Shown here piece by piece: positions 18,745 to 32,600 of a stretch of DNA of 64,000 nucleotides. Each line of letters starts with the position of its first letter. Position 1 is the stretch's first letter. The notes under the pieces are model-generated. The model saw nothing but the letters and a program-made list of their open reading frames with translations. It did not search any database and was not told the DNA's origin. The stretch is from positions 2,914,001-2,978,000 of the forward strand of contig NZ_CP149817.1 in the NCBI RefSeq assembly GCF_037935975.1. The letters are read 5' to 3'. A program made the position numbers and the translations under genes. Source of the stretch: Teredinibacter turnerae. GTDB lineage: Bacteria; Pseudomonadota; Gammaproteobacteria; Pseudomonadales; Cellvibrionaceae.

Positions 18745-20648
18745 TTCCATTTCCTTACCAAAACAACCTGAGGCAACCACTTCGTTTAAAGCTGAATTGC
18801 CGCATTTGAGGTATCCAGATCGATGTCGCCCTCTGCGAGTCGGGTGAGCACATCACGCCAGTTTTCGTTTGCGACCATATCGTTAGCCACTGGCCCGACC
18901 GCTGTCGTCTGTCCGCGAGAAGAACCATCTTCTGGGTGCCAATAACGCTCACCACCAAACGGCCGCGCCGGTAACGCTTTATGATGACTCGGTTTATCGC
19001 TAACGCGGGATTCCGGCCAGCTATCCTGTTCACCTTTCAGCCAGGGGGTTAGATCAGCAGGTACACCAACCTGATCAAATTGCTGCAAGCCGCCCCATTC
19101 CGTTAAGTGCTTAACAAAGTCATCAACCGATTTCGCGAATATCAGCACACGCGTGTCGCGGGCGTCGTGTACTGTTTGTAACACCCACGCACACTGGGCC
19201 AGTGTTGGCCAGCCTGTTTTTTCTAACACGGCAAAAAACGCCGTCAGAATAGCGATATAACTATTTAATTCAGTTTCGCTGTGCGCACTGAGTGGTAGCC
19301 AACAGCCATCAGCTAGGGCATCAACAGATACTGAATTAGCGGTATCTCGTACCACATGATCTGGTGCCTCAACGACCATATGCGCGTTAGTGCCACCAAA
19401 ACCAAATGAACTCAGTGCTGCAATGCGGGCACCCTGTTCTGGAACTGGCCAGGGGGTATTTTTTTGCAGCAGCGTAAGCGGGGTATTTTCTAACTCCAGG
19501 TAGGGGTTCAATCGCTCCAACCCTGCAATGGCCGGCAACTCTTGCTGACGCATGCAGAGCAAAATTTTAATTAACCCGGCGACGCCTGCCGCACTCTCAA
19601 GATGGCCAATATTGGCTTTAAGCGCACCTACAGCTATGGAGGGCTGACCGGCTGCAACAGCCAGCTTCTCGCACGCTTTTTTCAAACCTTCAATCTCGAT
19701 GGGATCGCCAAGTGAGGTGCCGGTTCCGTGCGCTTCGATGTAGGAAATATCTGCCGGGGATACATTCGCCTCCCGCCATACCTGCTCGACTAATTCAGCT
19801 TGCGCACCAGGATTAGGCACACTCAGCGACCGCACACGACCGCCGTGATTCACTCCAGAACCACGAATGATGCCGCGAATATCGTCACCATCCTTAAGTG
19901 CATCAGCACGGCGTTTAAGCATCACTACGCCACACCCTTCGCCGCGAATATAACCATCGGCCTGATCGGAAAAAGAATGGCACCTGCCGGTTGGCGATAA
20001 AAACCCGGACTGACCAAAAGCAACAAACAATTCTTCCGTTAGCGTCAGGTTTACACCGCCAGCTAACGCGAAATCACACTCATTGTGTTGCAGGGCTCGT
20101 ATTGCACGGTGAATTGCCACCAGCGAGCTTGAACAGGCGGTATCGACTATTTCGCTGGGGCCGGTAAAGCCAAAGAAATACGACACACGGTTCGCCACAA
20201 CGGTATGAGCAAGGCCAGACGCTGTGTGCATACTGCGTTCTCGCCCAGCGCGCTCTGCCACATGGATATAATCCAATGCACTCACGCCGGCAAATACACC
20301 GCCTTTTTTACCTTTTAACGCAGATGGGTTATAGCCCGCCTCTTCTAAGGTTTGGTAACACGCGGTCAAGAACAGCCGCTGCTGTGGGTCCATGGCTTCC
20401 GCCTCCTTCGGTGAAATACCGAAAAACGCCGGGTCGAACAGATCCACGTTGTTAACAAATCCACCCCATTTACAATTTGTTTTGGAGTCATCTTCCTGCG
20501 GGTTACCAAAAATAGCTCGCCAGTCAAACCTTTCTGCGGGGACTTCACGAATACCACTGCCATGCTCACTCAGCATCTGCCACAACGCCTCTGGATTATC
20601 AGCACTGGCAAACTGACCAGCCATACCCACTATGGCAATGTCGCTATT
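17035..20648 (-). other. PKS module 8, split: KS8 (second subunit) | KR8-ACP8 (third subunit)
   Basis: KS8 (DTACSSS, EAHGTGT, ANIGHLE) ends the second subunit and is followed by a C-terminal tail with LTRLAEGDIDLDTSN. The third subunit starts with a matching helix (VLAAVKDGTLTVEQALVALR). These G-x-hydrophobic helices resemble four-helix-bundle docking elements of trans-AT PKSs. KR8 has Ser, Tyr395 and Asn (FYASAN). LAD in the loop suggests B-type stereochemistry. The expected product is a beta-hydroxy unit. Confidence 0.8.
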
Positions 20649-23600
20649 GTTGGCAGATAGGGATTGTGGCAAGTCTGCTGCGCTAACTGCAGGCCGAAAA
20701 TCCGCTATCTTCCGCTGGCTAAAGTAGTCTGTTAACTCCGCTATCGTCTTGTGTTCAAACAGCAGGGTTTTACTCACCGGCCCAAAGTACTCGGCAAGTT
20801 TATTTACCAATGTCAAACCCGTGATGGAATCGATGGCCAACTCGTCAAACTGTTTGTCTGGTGTTGCGTCATTAAAAGGCTGGCGTGTGACCTCGATAAA
20901 AATATCGCGAACCTTTTTCCGCACTGCGGCTAAATCGTGTACGACGGAAGGAGGTTCCGCGGTGTGCTGGGGCGCAGGAGAAATTGGGGGGGCAGTTTGC
21001 TCGCTTGCGCGGTAATTTTGTGGCCAGCATGGGGTTTGTTCAAAGGCATAACCCGGTATGCGCGACACTGGGAGATTATCCGAAAACTCCACTCGCGCAC
21101 CCGTTTCCCCGTTTAGCCATGGCACAGCCAACTCCGCCTGGTGCCAACCATTGGCTTTCGCGGGGTTTTTACAAAAAGCTAATGCAGACTCGCGCTGATG
21201 TTCAAAGTCGTTAATCGCACTGAGAATTTCAGCCACACTCTGTGCCTCAAGTGCTGCGCGTTGTGTAAATGCGCTGCGGTGATTGGCTAGTGTGAACGCA
21301 ACGCTGGCCAAGCACGGGGCTGGTTGTTGTTCCAACCAGTTTTTAAAGTTAATAAGTTGCTGACGCAGGCTTTCTTCCGTTTTAGCAGACCATACAAATA
21401 ACAATCGTTGATTGGTCTGCGCTGAAGCGGTGGTATTGTTTACAGAGCCGAGCACCGCGTGAGCATTGACACCACCAAAACCGAAGCTGCTGACGCCCGC
21501 CAGCCGCTGGCCAGCGCCAGACCATGGCTCGCATTCCGTCTGGATATAAAATGGTGAGTTAGCAAGGCGTATGTGTGGATTGAGCGTTTGAAAATGCAAA
21601 TTTGCAGGACGCTGCCGAGTATGGAGTGCGAGCGCCGTGCGTATTAAACCGGCAATACCAGCAGCGGATTCCAAATGGCCGATATGGGTTTTCACGGTTC
21701 CTAAAGCACACTGTGTCGGCGACTGGCCTAATGCATCAAACGCGAGCTTGAGCCCGTTAATTTCGATTGGATCCCCCAGTTCCGTAGCCGTACCGTGACA
21801 CTCAATGTAGTCGAGATTGTCAATATTCAAATTTCGGTTTGAATACACCTGTTGCAACAGCTCGCTTTGAGCGATTGCGCTTGGCGCCGTCAGGCTTTGT
21901 CCTTTGCCATTGTGATTAATGCCGGTATTTTTGAGTGCAGCGTATGCGGGCGCCGTGGGCGTGGTGACTGATTTGCCTTTAAGTAAGACCACACCAACGC
22001 CCTCCCCACGCACATAACCGTTAGCACGTGCATCAAAGGTATAGCAACGCTGATTTTTCGATAACATGCCTGCATCTTCACACGCTTTAAAACTGTTTTT
22101 ACTCAACAGTAAATTGGCCCCACCGACAACGGCCCAGTCGCAGTCGCCGTCATCCAATGCTTTGCGCGCACGGTGTAATGCGACCAGAGAGCTCGAGCAG
22201 CCTGTATCAACCGTCTCGCTGGGGCCTGTCCAGTTGAAAAAATAGGAAATGCTATTTGCTGACATCGACAATGATGTACCACTAACGTTGTGGCCATTGT
22301 GGCTTGCAAACGCTGCCAACACTTCGCGGTATTCAATATTCGAAATTCCAATGAAGACGCCGACGTTACACCCGCTGAGCGATTCCGCGGTTACACCAGC
22401 ATCTTCCAGCGCGTGCCAGGTGGACTGAAGCAACAAACGCTGCTGCGGATCTGTTTGTTCAGCCTGCACCTGAGTCTGATTAAAAAAGCCTGCATCAAAG
22501 TCATCCACACGACTTACGAAACCTGCACCGGTGATAGTCGGTTGCAGTTCGCCAACCATGCGCTCAGGAAAGGTTTCTTGGATTACGTCCTTTCCGGCCA
22601 ATTGATTTTGCCAAAATTGCATAAGATCTTGGGCGCCGGGGAAGCGGCCTGCCATTCCGACCAGCAAGATTTCCTGTGCTTGGTTTTCCGACGTAGTCAC
22701 ACTTTCAGAACCTACACGGTTGAAACCCGATTGGTGTTGCGCTGTATTTTCAACTTGCTCAGAGGGGCTTGGATCAACAACGACCTGACTTTGAATAAAA
22801 GTGAAGTAATCCTGCAGCGTACGATAACTGTAAATATCCGCACCCGATAACTCCACGCCCAACGATGTTTTCACTCGGCGGGTGAATTCGATCACCGTAA
22901 TTGACTCAAACCCCAGGTCCGCCAGAGGCGTAGTTAATGCCGGTCGTTTTTTCAGCGCGAGCACGTCCTGTACCAGTTGCAAAAGCACTTGTTCTGTATC
23001 TGTACTATTCGCAGCATTATCAGTAACAGCGTATGAAGAAGCCGCCGTGGACGGTAACGCAATTGGTAAACGCTTGCGACGCATGATTGCTGCATCGAGT
23101 ACAGCATGAATTTTTTCCGCATCACCATAGGCGATTAAAACGACCGATGAATCTTGAGCAGCCGCCATGCCCAGCGCGTTAAAACCAAGTTGGTCCGGCA
23201 GAGGCAAAAAACCTGTTTGCGCTTGAATAAGGTCAAGCGTGGCTGCATCGGCTTGCATACCCCCGTTTTGCCAGTACGGCAGCTGCACGGCGACGACGGG
23301 TAACCCTTGAGCAAAACACGCGCGGCAACGATGGTCCATATAAGCGTTTGCCATGGAGTAATCCGCCAGTTGTGCCGAGGGTATAACTGCAGATGTAGAC
23401 GAAAAGGCGAGAATGCGCGGGAAGGCTTTGAGTTTTTTCGCGGCAGACAATAGATTGTCAAGTCCGCTTACTTTACTGGCCAGTGTCGTGCGAAAATCAC
23501 TCGCGGACTTACTCATCAATGGGCCTTCGATTAAACATCCGGCCGCGTGCAATACCGCATCCAATTTACCAAAGCGTTGCTCGGCAAAAGTCAGTGCGCC

Positions 23601-26600
23601 GAGTAGAGACTCGGCTTGAGTCACATCCGCTTGTAAATAAACAACAGCGTTCGCGTTGTGGCTCAAACTACGACAAAAATCATGACTAATCCCATCTATT
23701 GGGCGTCGCCCCAATAAAATAATATTTGCCTTATATTCATTGACCAGCTGGCGTGCAAGCAACTGACCCAGCTTGCCCATACCTCCGGTAATAACGTAGG
23801 TTCCGCCCACTTTAAAACCAGACGTTTTATTCTGCGCAATCCTGGCCGTAGCATCGGCCAGGGAAATTTTTTGCGGACGATAAAAACCTCTTTCTCCATT
23901 GTGGTAATGAACTGAAACAGGCCCCTGATCACTGCATAACTCTGAGAGGAGCTCTGCGTCTGAAAGACCGCCGAAAATTGTGCGCAAACTGACGCCGGGC
24001 TTTATCGCACTGGCCGATAACGCAAAACCACTCATCATAAGTGATTCGGCGGCAGGCAGATCATGTCGATCTATATAAACAAGCTCGGTATCCGCGTGGC
24101 CGCTGGCGAGAACCTCCTGAAACAGTTTGACCACTTTGAATTGTCCGTCGCTCTGTAGCTCCTGGTTCCCGTTCGCGTTCGCGTTCGCCGATAGGACGAT
24201 CTTAATTGGGCCAGCGAAAGCTGCGCACTGCTCTGCGATCGACTCGAGTGCCAATAATTTACATTGCGCGGAAATCCCAGCCGAGAGAGCGCCGGCCTCG
24301 ATACTTTTCAATACATCAGGGCTGCACAACCATAATGAGTGGTCCGGTTTGCATTCGGATGTTTCTAATGGTTGTCGCGTCCAATTCTGCTCATAGAACG
24401 CCAGCTGCGGTGTCGCATCTACAGCTGTTGTTGTGGCGCTATCCGGGCCAGGGCTATACGCGGTTTTTGACTCAGAAAACCAATAGTCCTGCTCGACAAA
24501 TCCATAGCCAGGCAGATGCGCGGGTAACGCGCGGGTTATAGAAATTTCTGGAGGCGTCCCGCGTGCCACAAAGCCTGATGCCGCTCTGTCCAGGTTCTCA
24601 TCAATATAACCGACACAAGATTGCTGAAAACCGTCGGCGAGCGCACGATCAAAGTGACTCAGTAACTCGTCAATATTGTTGGCAACAAATGCCATGCGCT
24701 CGGCGAATACATCCCGCTGAGCCAACGCGCTTGCAATCCCGGCAAGTTCCTCGGAGCGATGGGTTGCGATCCAATGCCGGAGTCGTCTGATCGAATTCAT
24801 TAAAGCGTCGCGATTGCGTGCACTCACGACACACAACTGCGGTGATTGCGTTGATAACGAGACACTATTTTTAACACCACGCAGCAACACGTGCGCGTTA
24901 GCGCCACCAAAACCGAAGGAACTGATACCCGATATACGTCGTTCGATCAATTGATCCCAAGTTGATTCCGTTGAACTTATTTTGAGCTGGCTCGGCAGGA
25001 TTATTTTTTTGTTTTGTTCCGTGAATGCCGCCTGCGGCGGGATAATGCCATGTTTGGTGACCAGTACAGCCTTTATCAATCCGGTAAGTCCTGCGGCCGC
25101 CTCCGTATGGCCAAGATTGGCTTTAACACTGCCCAAATAGCACGGCTCCACTGCATCGTTCGAATCATTGAACGCGCGCGCGATCGCATCCACTTCGATA
25201 GGGTCCCCCATGGGGGTTCCGGTACCATGGGTTTCAATGTATCCGGGCAGCATGCCAGCCTTGCTCCAGCAGTGGCTCAATAACGCAGCTTGCTGACTCA
25301 CGCCCGGCACAGTGATGGAATTTGTCTTCCCGGCATGGTTAACCGCGCTTGCAATCACTTCTGCGTAACTATTTTGTAGATGTGTTTGCGGATGTGAATG
25401 TCCTGCAGACTGGGTTTGCAGTACCACCGCGACTATCGCCTCACCGGGTATGTAACCGTCTGCAGCCGCATCGAAAACAGCACATTTACCGCTCGGCGAA
25501 AGTGCCCCCAGGGATTCCATGTGTTCAAAATGCCAGGGTGAAAGTAAAAGACTTGCTCCGAGTACGATTGCTTGCTCGCACTCCCCCATGCGCAGTGCAT
25601 TGCACGCCTGATGAAATGCCACCAATGATGAAGAACACGCGGTATCTACAACCACCGATGGGCCTTTCAAATTAAATGTGTAGGAAATTCGATTAGCCAG
25701 CATGGTTGCAGCGTTACCGGTACTTTCATGCGCTTCAATTTTATCTGGCCCGTTGTGCCGCAAAAGATGCTCGTAATCACGGAAAGAAATACCCGCAAAT
25801 ACACCGGTGTTTGAACCGCGAATCGTCGATGCTAAATTTGCATCCTCAATTGCGTGATATACCGTCTGCAACGCTAGCCTTACTTGCGGGTCCAGCAAAT
25901 TACATTCACGCGGTGAAAGGCCAAAAAATTCACCATCGAAACCGCGGACGCTATCCAGCAGTGCCGCATATCGATTGGTATCCGAACTGGCAAGTTCGGG
26001 GCGCGCATTTTTTACCGGCTTTAACACAACGCGACCGTTTTTGATAAGCTGCCAAAAATCATCCAGTGAATTGGCTTGAGGTAGGCGTACGGCCATACCC
26101 GTAATTGCTAGATTGGGAATTACCGGCGCCGTTGCCGGTACTGAGGCAGGAGCTGATGGTTTTGCGCCACCACTTAAGCCATCCGCGTTGCTATTAAATC
26201 TGTTTACATCCTCAGCGACAGGCGATTCTCTCTCCTGCACCGCAAAACCGGGTGCGCTACCACTCTTACGAACTATATGCTCGGCCAACTGCGCAATTGT
26301 CGGATTGTCAAAAAACACAGACGGTGATAGCGGCTGATTGATATCTGATTCAATAAAAGCCATCAATTCAGCAATCTCAACTGAACCGAGCGCCAATTCT
26401 TCGAAGGTGCGCGATTCATGCAGGCTCGTGTCGTCACAGCGTTTTTGCAACCATATCACCAGCACAGAAGACCATGCTGCCGCTACGTCCTGTTTGGTTG
26501 CTGGCGACTCCTGTGAGCTTACGCCACTGACTGACTGAGCAGCACTGGGTGACATGTCCACTGGCCGATCACCATTCAGTTCCAAACGCCCCGCACCCTG

Positions 26601-29600
26601 TTGCAAAATCACGTGTCCGTGTGTACCCCCCATTCCCATATTGTTTATTGCGGCAGTTCGGGGTATCGCGGTTTGCGGCCAAAGCTTGGGTTGCGTTGTT
26701 GGATAAAAGTGGCCATCGCGAAATGGCATACGCGGTGCGAGCGTGTTTAAATTTGGCTGCGGGGGATAACAACCCTGATGCATCGCCAAAATACACCGAG
26801 CGAGTGAGAGCATTCCACTTGCAGGCAAGGCTGTCCCGTAGTGCGCTTTAGCGGAACACACGACACAATCATCAAATTCGGCGTCGCCCACGTAAGTCGT
26901 GTGAATCGTTTCCAGCTCTACCACATCAATCAGTTGATCACCCACACCACTGATATCCACATAACTGACAGCGTTCGCATTCACCCCGCTTTGCATCAGA
27001 GTTCGCTGCATCATACGCTGTAAATTTTTTGCATTCGGAAGGCTTTGACTCGGACTGATACCTTCGTTTTGAACGCTGATACCACTAATTACGGCCAACA
27101 CATTATCACCATCCGATAACGCCTTTAGATGCGGCTTTAATAGGAACAGTCCGGCCCCTTCTGATAACCCAAAACCTTTAGCGTCAGTATCGAACAACCG
27201 TGTAAGACCATCTGCCGAGAGCATGCCTTTTTCTGCCATCGCTGCAACAATATGCGGATTAGATAACAGGTTAACAGCGCCCACCACGGACAGATCCGTA
27301 TCGCCAGTTCTAATTGCCTGACAACCTTGGTAAAGCGCGCTCATAAACGAGCTACACGCGCTGTCCACGACCATGGCTGGCCCAGTAAAACCCACCGCGC
27401 GACTCAATTGGGTTGCGAGCGAACTGGTAAGCATTTGGTCCAGCGTCGACCCCTGCCATGCGGGCGAACTCGCGCCAAGGAATACCCCGACGGATTTATC
27501 GCGATACGCCTCGCGCTCCAACGACGCCGAAACCAGTAGTTCGTTCATCAATGCCTGCAGGACAGACTGCTCATAAGGTAATGCCGATGTATGCCGGTCG
27601 GCGGTTTGCGCCAAACTAAAAACCGGTAGTGCAGCAATTTCGGAAATAAACGGATAACCACGCTGTGCGCAGAGGTCGCCGTAAGCAATGGGCGTTGTAG
27701 GTAATGACTGCTGAAGTGCAGACCATAATTGAGCCAAATTTTCTGCGCCGGGAAATCGAGTAGCAAGACCGATAATTGCAATGTCCTGTTCTCGCGGACA
27801 ACTGTCGGTATTGGAGCCATTGGCCACGTCCGTGGCAATACGCTGAGTCGCTTGTGTTTTCGATTTAATAAGTGGTTCCACAGCCGGTGCAGATAAAACG
27901 GTATCCGACGTCGTGCGATTCAAACTCGCTATGGTCTGTTCTTCCCCTACTGTCTCAGCATCCTCCGTCATCGTCGACGGAGGATGCTGGTCAGTAATAT
28001 AGGCTGCAAGTTTTTGCAATGTATTCAGTCCTGAAAATTCGATAACTGAAATTGCAATATCGAATGCTTTTTCGATACTTTCCAAAAGCGATACGGTTTG
28101 CACCGAATCGATACCGTAGCTGTCTAGCGGCTCATCATCGACAATATCGTCATCATCCAGCTTTAGCAGTTCTGATAATATGGCGCGTAACTGCGGCATA
28201 AAATCTTCAGAAGATCCCTCAGATTTCTGCGGCTTTGCGACACTTGCCGGATTGTTGCTTTGTAATTCCAGTCGCTCTGCGACCCCAGTCCGAGCGTGTT
28301 CTTCGGTAGCAACTAGAGCCGGAAACCGTTGGTTTTCAACTTGCTCGAAGCGAGTAATAAACTTGGCTAGATCACCTGGCATTTCCAGCACGGTGGCAGT
28401 CGAGCCGATGACTGCGCGCTCGAAAGTTTGCATACCGGCATCTGTGGTTAGTACATCAAGTCCAGCGGCCTGCAACACATCAAGATCTTTTTCGGCGATT
28501 TGCATACCGCCGTCTTTCCACAGCGGCCAATTGACCGAGATCCAGGGCTGCGCCGGGTGTGAAACCGCTTCTGCAAACCCATCCATAAAACCATTGGCCG
28601 CGGAGTAATCGGCCTGGCCCTTGCTACCAAGCACCGCACTGACCGACGAACACAACAAAACAAAATCCAGAGTTTGGTTGCGCAAAGCCTGATGAAGCGC
28701 TTTAGTCGCAGTCACCTTTGGTGTGAGTACCTCACTGATTTGATCTGGCGTTTTAAAGGGCAAGAGCGCATCGCGAATAACACCAGCGGAATGAATCCAG
28801 CCATGCAACTCGCCGAATGATTCGCGCGTTTTGTGCAGCACCGCGGCTACATCGGTATTTTCGCTAATATCCGCGCTCATATAGATGGCCCGGCCGCCAC
28901 AATCTGCAATTTCATCGCATCTTGTCGTCGCAGCGGTACCCAGCTCACGCCGGCCAACCAGCACCAGATTTGCCTTGTAGTGTGTTGCAAGGTAACGGGC
29001 AAAAATAATTCCCAGCCCGCCCAAGCCGCCGGTAATAACGTAAGTACCACCGTTTCGAAAGTTCTTGAGTTGATTAACAGAAGCGGCAGCAGGCACGCAA
29101 GGCTGCATCCGTTTTTCGTATCGCGCACCACCCACATAGCGCACATGCACTCCGCTGTCTAAATGCGATTCAGACCAAGCGGTTTTCAGCGTGGAAATGT
29201 CGTTCAGGCTTGTATCAATCTCGAGCGACTTTAACCGAAAAGCCGGAAATTCCAATGCGGCCGTTTTGGCTAGTGACGCAACCGCACAAGCATCGGAATA
29301 ATGTGATTCGCTGTGCAAGAACACGGTGTTTACGGGCTGCTTTTGCTTCAGGCGATACCAGGCCCGCATCAAATCGAGGAGATTTTCAAAGCCAAGGCGA
29401 GCGTAATCTAATCCATTCCGTACATAAATGACTGTTTCAATAAATGTGGTGGAACTGCGATTAAATTCGCGCAGCCAATTTGCCAGGGCTAGGTAATCTT
29501 TATCCGAAGTTGTATTCCATACACAATGCACATTATCCGGTTCAATCATAAAAGTGCTCCCGGCAACAGCCCATAAAACAGGGCCTTTTGCAACGTCCGT

Positions 29601-32600
29601 AAAGGCGCGCTCGACTGCGTGTTCGAAAGGCGTTTCGCACAGGACCAATGTTACTCCCGCACGCTCGTGGTTATTTTGTGCGGGTGGAACTTGCAGCCAC
29701 TGAGGTTCAAATTTCAGTAAAGGCTGTGCATTTTGTTTACTCAGTAATTCCGCCAATGCGGTTTTAGTTGTAGTGGTAAGTTGCACTCCCAGCAGAACAG
29801 CTACCGCATTTTCCTCATCGTCGTAAATCCCAATATCAAAGCGATTGTGGCCAACGTTTTGGATGAACGCTTTACTCGCGTTGTGCACGTCTGCCGCTAT
29901 CCATAGATTTGCGACCGTGAATGGAAGGCGAATTTCATCTTGCTGAGCTGGTGAAAGCATCAGCGAGGTTGTTTGTAACGCTGCGTCTAATATCGCAGAG
30001 GCCGTCAAAGGCCCTTTCGCGTAGTTCACCCATACCTGCTGCTCACTCTGTTGTATGCGTGTCAATACTCGCAGGCCAGGTCCATACTCAATACCGAGTT
30101 TTAATAGTTGCGCATAGAACAGATCGACGTCTTGCACCGGCACGCTGCTTGCCGGAGACTGCCATTTTAAATGTTGCTCAGTCGTACTGTTTATAGTGCT
30201 CTCAACAATCAGTGCACTGCAAACCTGCAATTCGCCATAATAAACCTGGTATCCTGATTCTGTCGGAACAAATTTAAGCTGTTCTTCCTGACCGGCCTCG
30301 AACACCGCAGGCGCCAGCCACTTCAACTGCTGTATTGCAAGCGGAGTTTTAGCTGTATGCATGTGTAGCAGTCGTTCCAGATAATAAACCCCAGGTAACA
30401 CCGGGTGCTGCAAGACCAGGTGGTCATTTGCCAATGTATCCGGTTGGCTGGCCGGCACAGAGGTAAATCCCCGCGCGCCCTCGATCCAAAATTGTTTCTT
30501 GGCAAATGGGTAACCGGGAACCAACGGAGCAAATTTGGCATAACCAGCTGGTGCACCTACGATCTCGTGCGAACCGGAATCTCCAGTTAACCAGGCGAAC
30601 GCCGCACTACTCAAGGTATTTGCAAAAGTGGGCGCCAACGGTTTTTTGCCATCGTAATAACCGGCATTGGCTAATAAGTCGGGCTCAGATTGAATCGCCG
30701 ATAAAAGACCGTGTAGCTCGGAACAATCCCTCGCTTCAAGCACCAATCGATGGGCCAAACGCTTTCTGCCTCGCTGTAGCACAGCAGAAATACCGGTAAT
30801 GGACAATTCGGAATCTGTGCTCAGATAGCGCTTTAGTGTATTTACACTTGCCAAAAGCTGGCCGACGCTGTGAGCAGATAGTGGGACCCAGCTCTGCTGA
30901 TCGGCCATCGTCTGACCGGATAAGCCTATCGAATTTTGAAATTGTTCGATAATCAAGTAGGCGTTCGCTCCACCAGCGCCAAAAGAGGCAATTGCTGCAC
31001 GCCGAGGTTCGGTGCCTTTCGAGGGCCATGGCAGGGTCATCTGGACAGGAGTGAGAGGCGTACGAGTGAAGTCGATTAACGGGTTAAGATTGTCCGTGTG
31101 CAAACTCTTTGGGATCACGCCATGATGCATCGCCATTAGTACTTTGGCGAGACTGGCGATGCCAGCAGCAGCTTCCAGATGCCCCAGATTCGACTTCACC
31201 GAACCCGTTAAAATTTGCCCTTCACTGGCGTTCAGTCCGAAACGTTTAAACGTTTCTTTCACCCCATTAACTTCAATTGGATCACCTATTTTGGTACCCG
31301 TACCGTGGGCTTCTAAATAGTCGATAGCCGCAGGCGCAAGAGCAGCATCCTTCAATGCAGCGGTAAACGCATCCGCCTGAGATTCATGATTCGGTACAGA
31401 AAACCCCGCGGTTTTGCCACCATGTGCAATGGCACTACCGCGCACAATCCCATAGACATGCTGGCCCTGTTCAACTGCGCGCGCCAGAGGAACCAGCACA
31501 ACGGCACCGACGCCCTCACCTGGAACGTAACCATCAGCATCGTCGCCAAATGCGCGACAGCGCCCCGTCGGTGATAGCATTTGTAACGCGCTCAGCTTTA
31601 TATATTTACTTGGATGAACCGACAAATTCACCGCACCCGCTAAAGCGGCGATGCATTCACCCCGACGCAAGCTATCGCACGCGAGGTGGATGGCATAGAG
31701 CGCAGATGAACATGCCGTATCTACCGGCATGCTAGGCCCGTGCAGATCAAAACAATAGGACACGCGATTAGGAATTGACGAGAACCAGGAAGAGGCTAAC
31801 GCCGGCTGTTTGTCCAACAGGGCTTCGTGACCATAGAGTTGATAATCACTCCACATAACGCCACAAAAAACACCCATATTTTTTTCATGTCGCTCACTGC
31901 CTGGCGCCATAGCCGCGTCTTCCAGCGCATGCCAGGCTTCCTGCATAAAATGGCGTTCCTGCGGGTCCATTCGTTCCGCGTCAACGGGTGAGAGAGCGAA
32001 AAATAACGGGTCGAACTGGTCCACGCCGTTAATAAAACTGCCCCATTTACTATTACTGGTTCCGGGTTCTCCGCGTTCACTGTAAAAGCCAGCAATGGGC
32101 CAACGATCCGACGGAATTTCTTCCACCAGATCTTTTTCATCCAAGAGGTTTTGCCAGAATTCACGTACGTTCTCTGCATGGGAAAATCGGGCAGCCAGCC
32201 CTACTATCGCTATTTCTGTACTCTCACCAGGTACTTCGCCGTGTATCTCGCCAAGCAGTTCGCCAGCCATTTGCGGTGGCTTTGGAATCTCTGTAAATCC
32301 AACAGTGCGAGATGCGGAACCACTAAGCGATTCAGAATCGTTCGAGGTTTCTACTTCAGGAACAACCTGATCGCCGGTTGCAGTTTCATGCGCGGTAGCA
32401 TTTTCCTGCGCGTTAGCGGTTAGACTATGTTGGGAAGCGGTATCTGATACTGTCGATACAATCGATACCCCCTGCTCTTCAACTTCGGCTACCAGGAATT
32501 CGTGTAGTGCGTCTACACTGGTATGTTCGAAGAGTAAGGTTGGATAGAGTTCCAATTCCAACCCAGACTCTAATTGACTGACGAAATCCAATAGGTCGAC

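Noticed and set aside
18745-18780. GTG start 12 codons upstream for the third PKS subunit
   Set aside because: No ribosome site precedes it, whereas the ATG at 18744 has AAGGA at ideal spacing.
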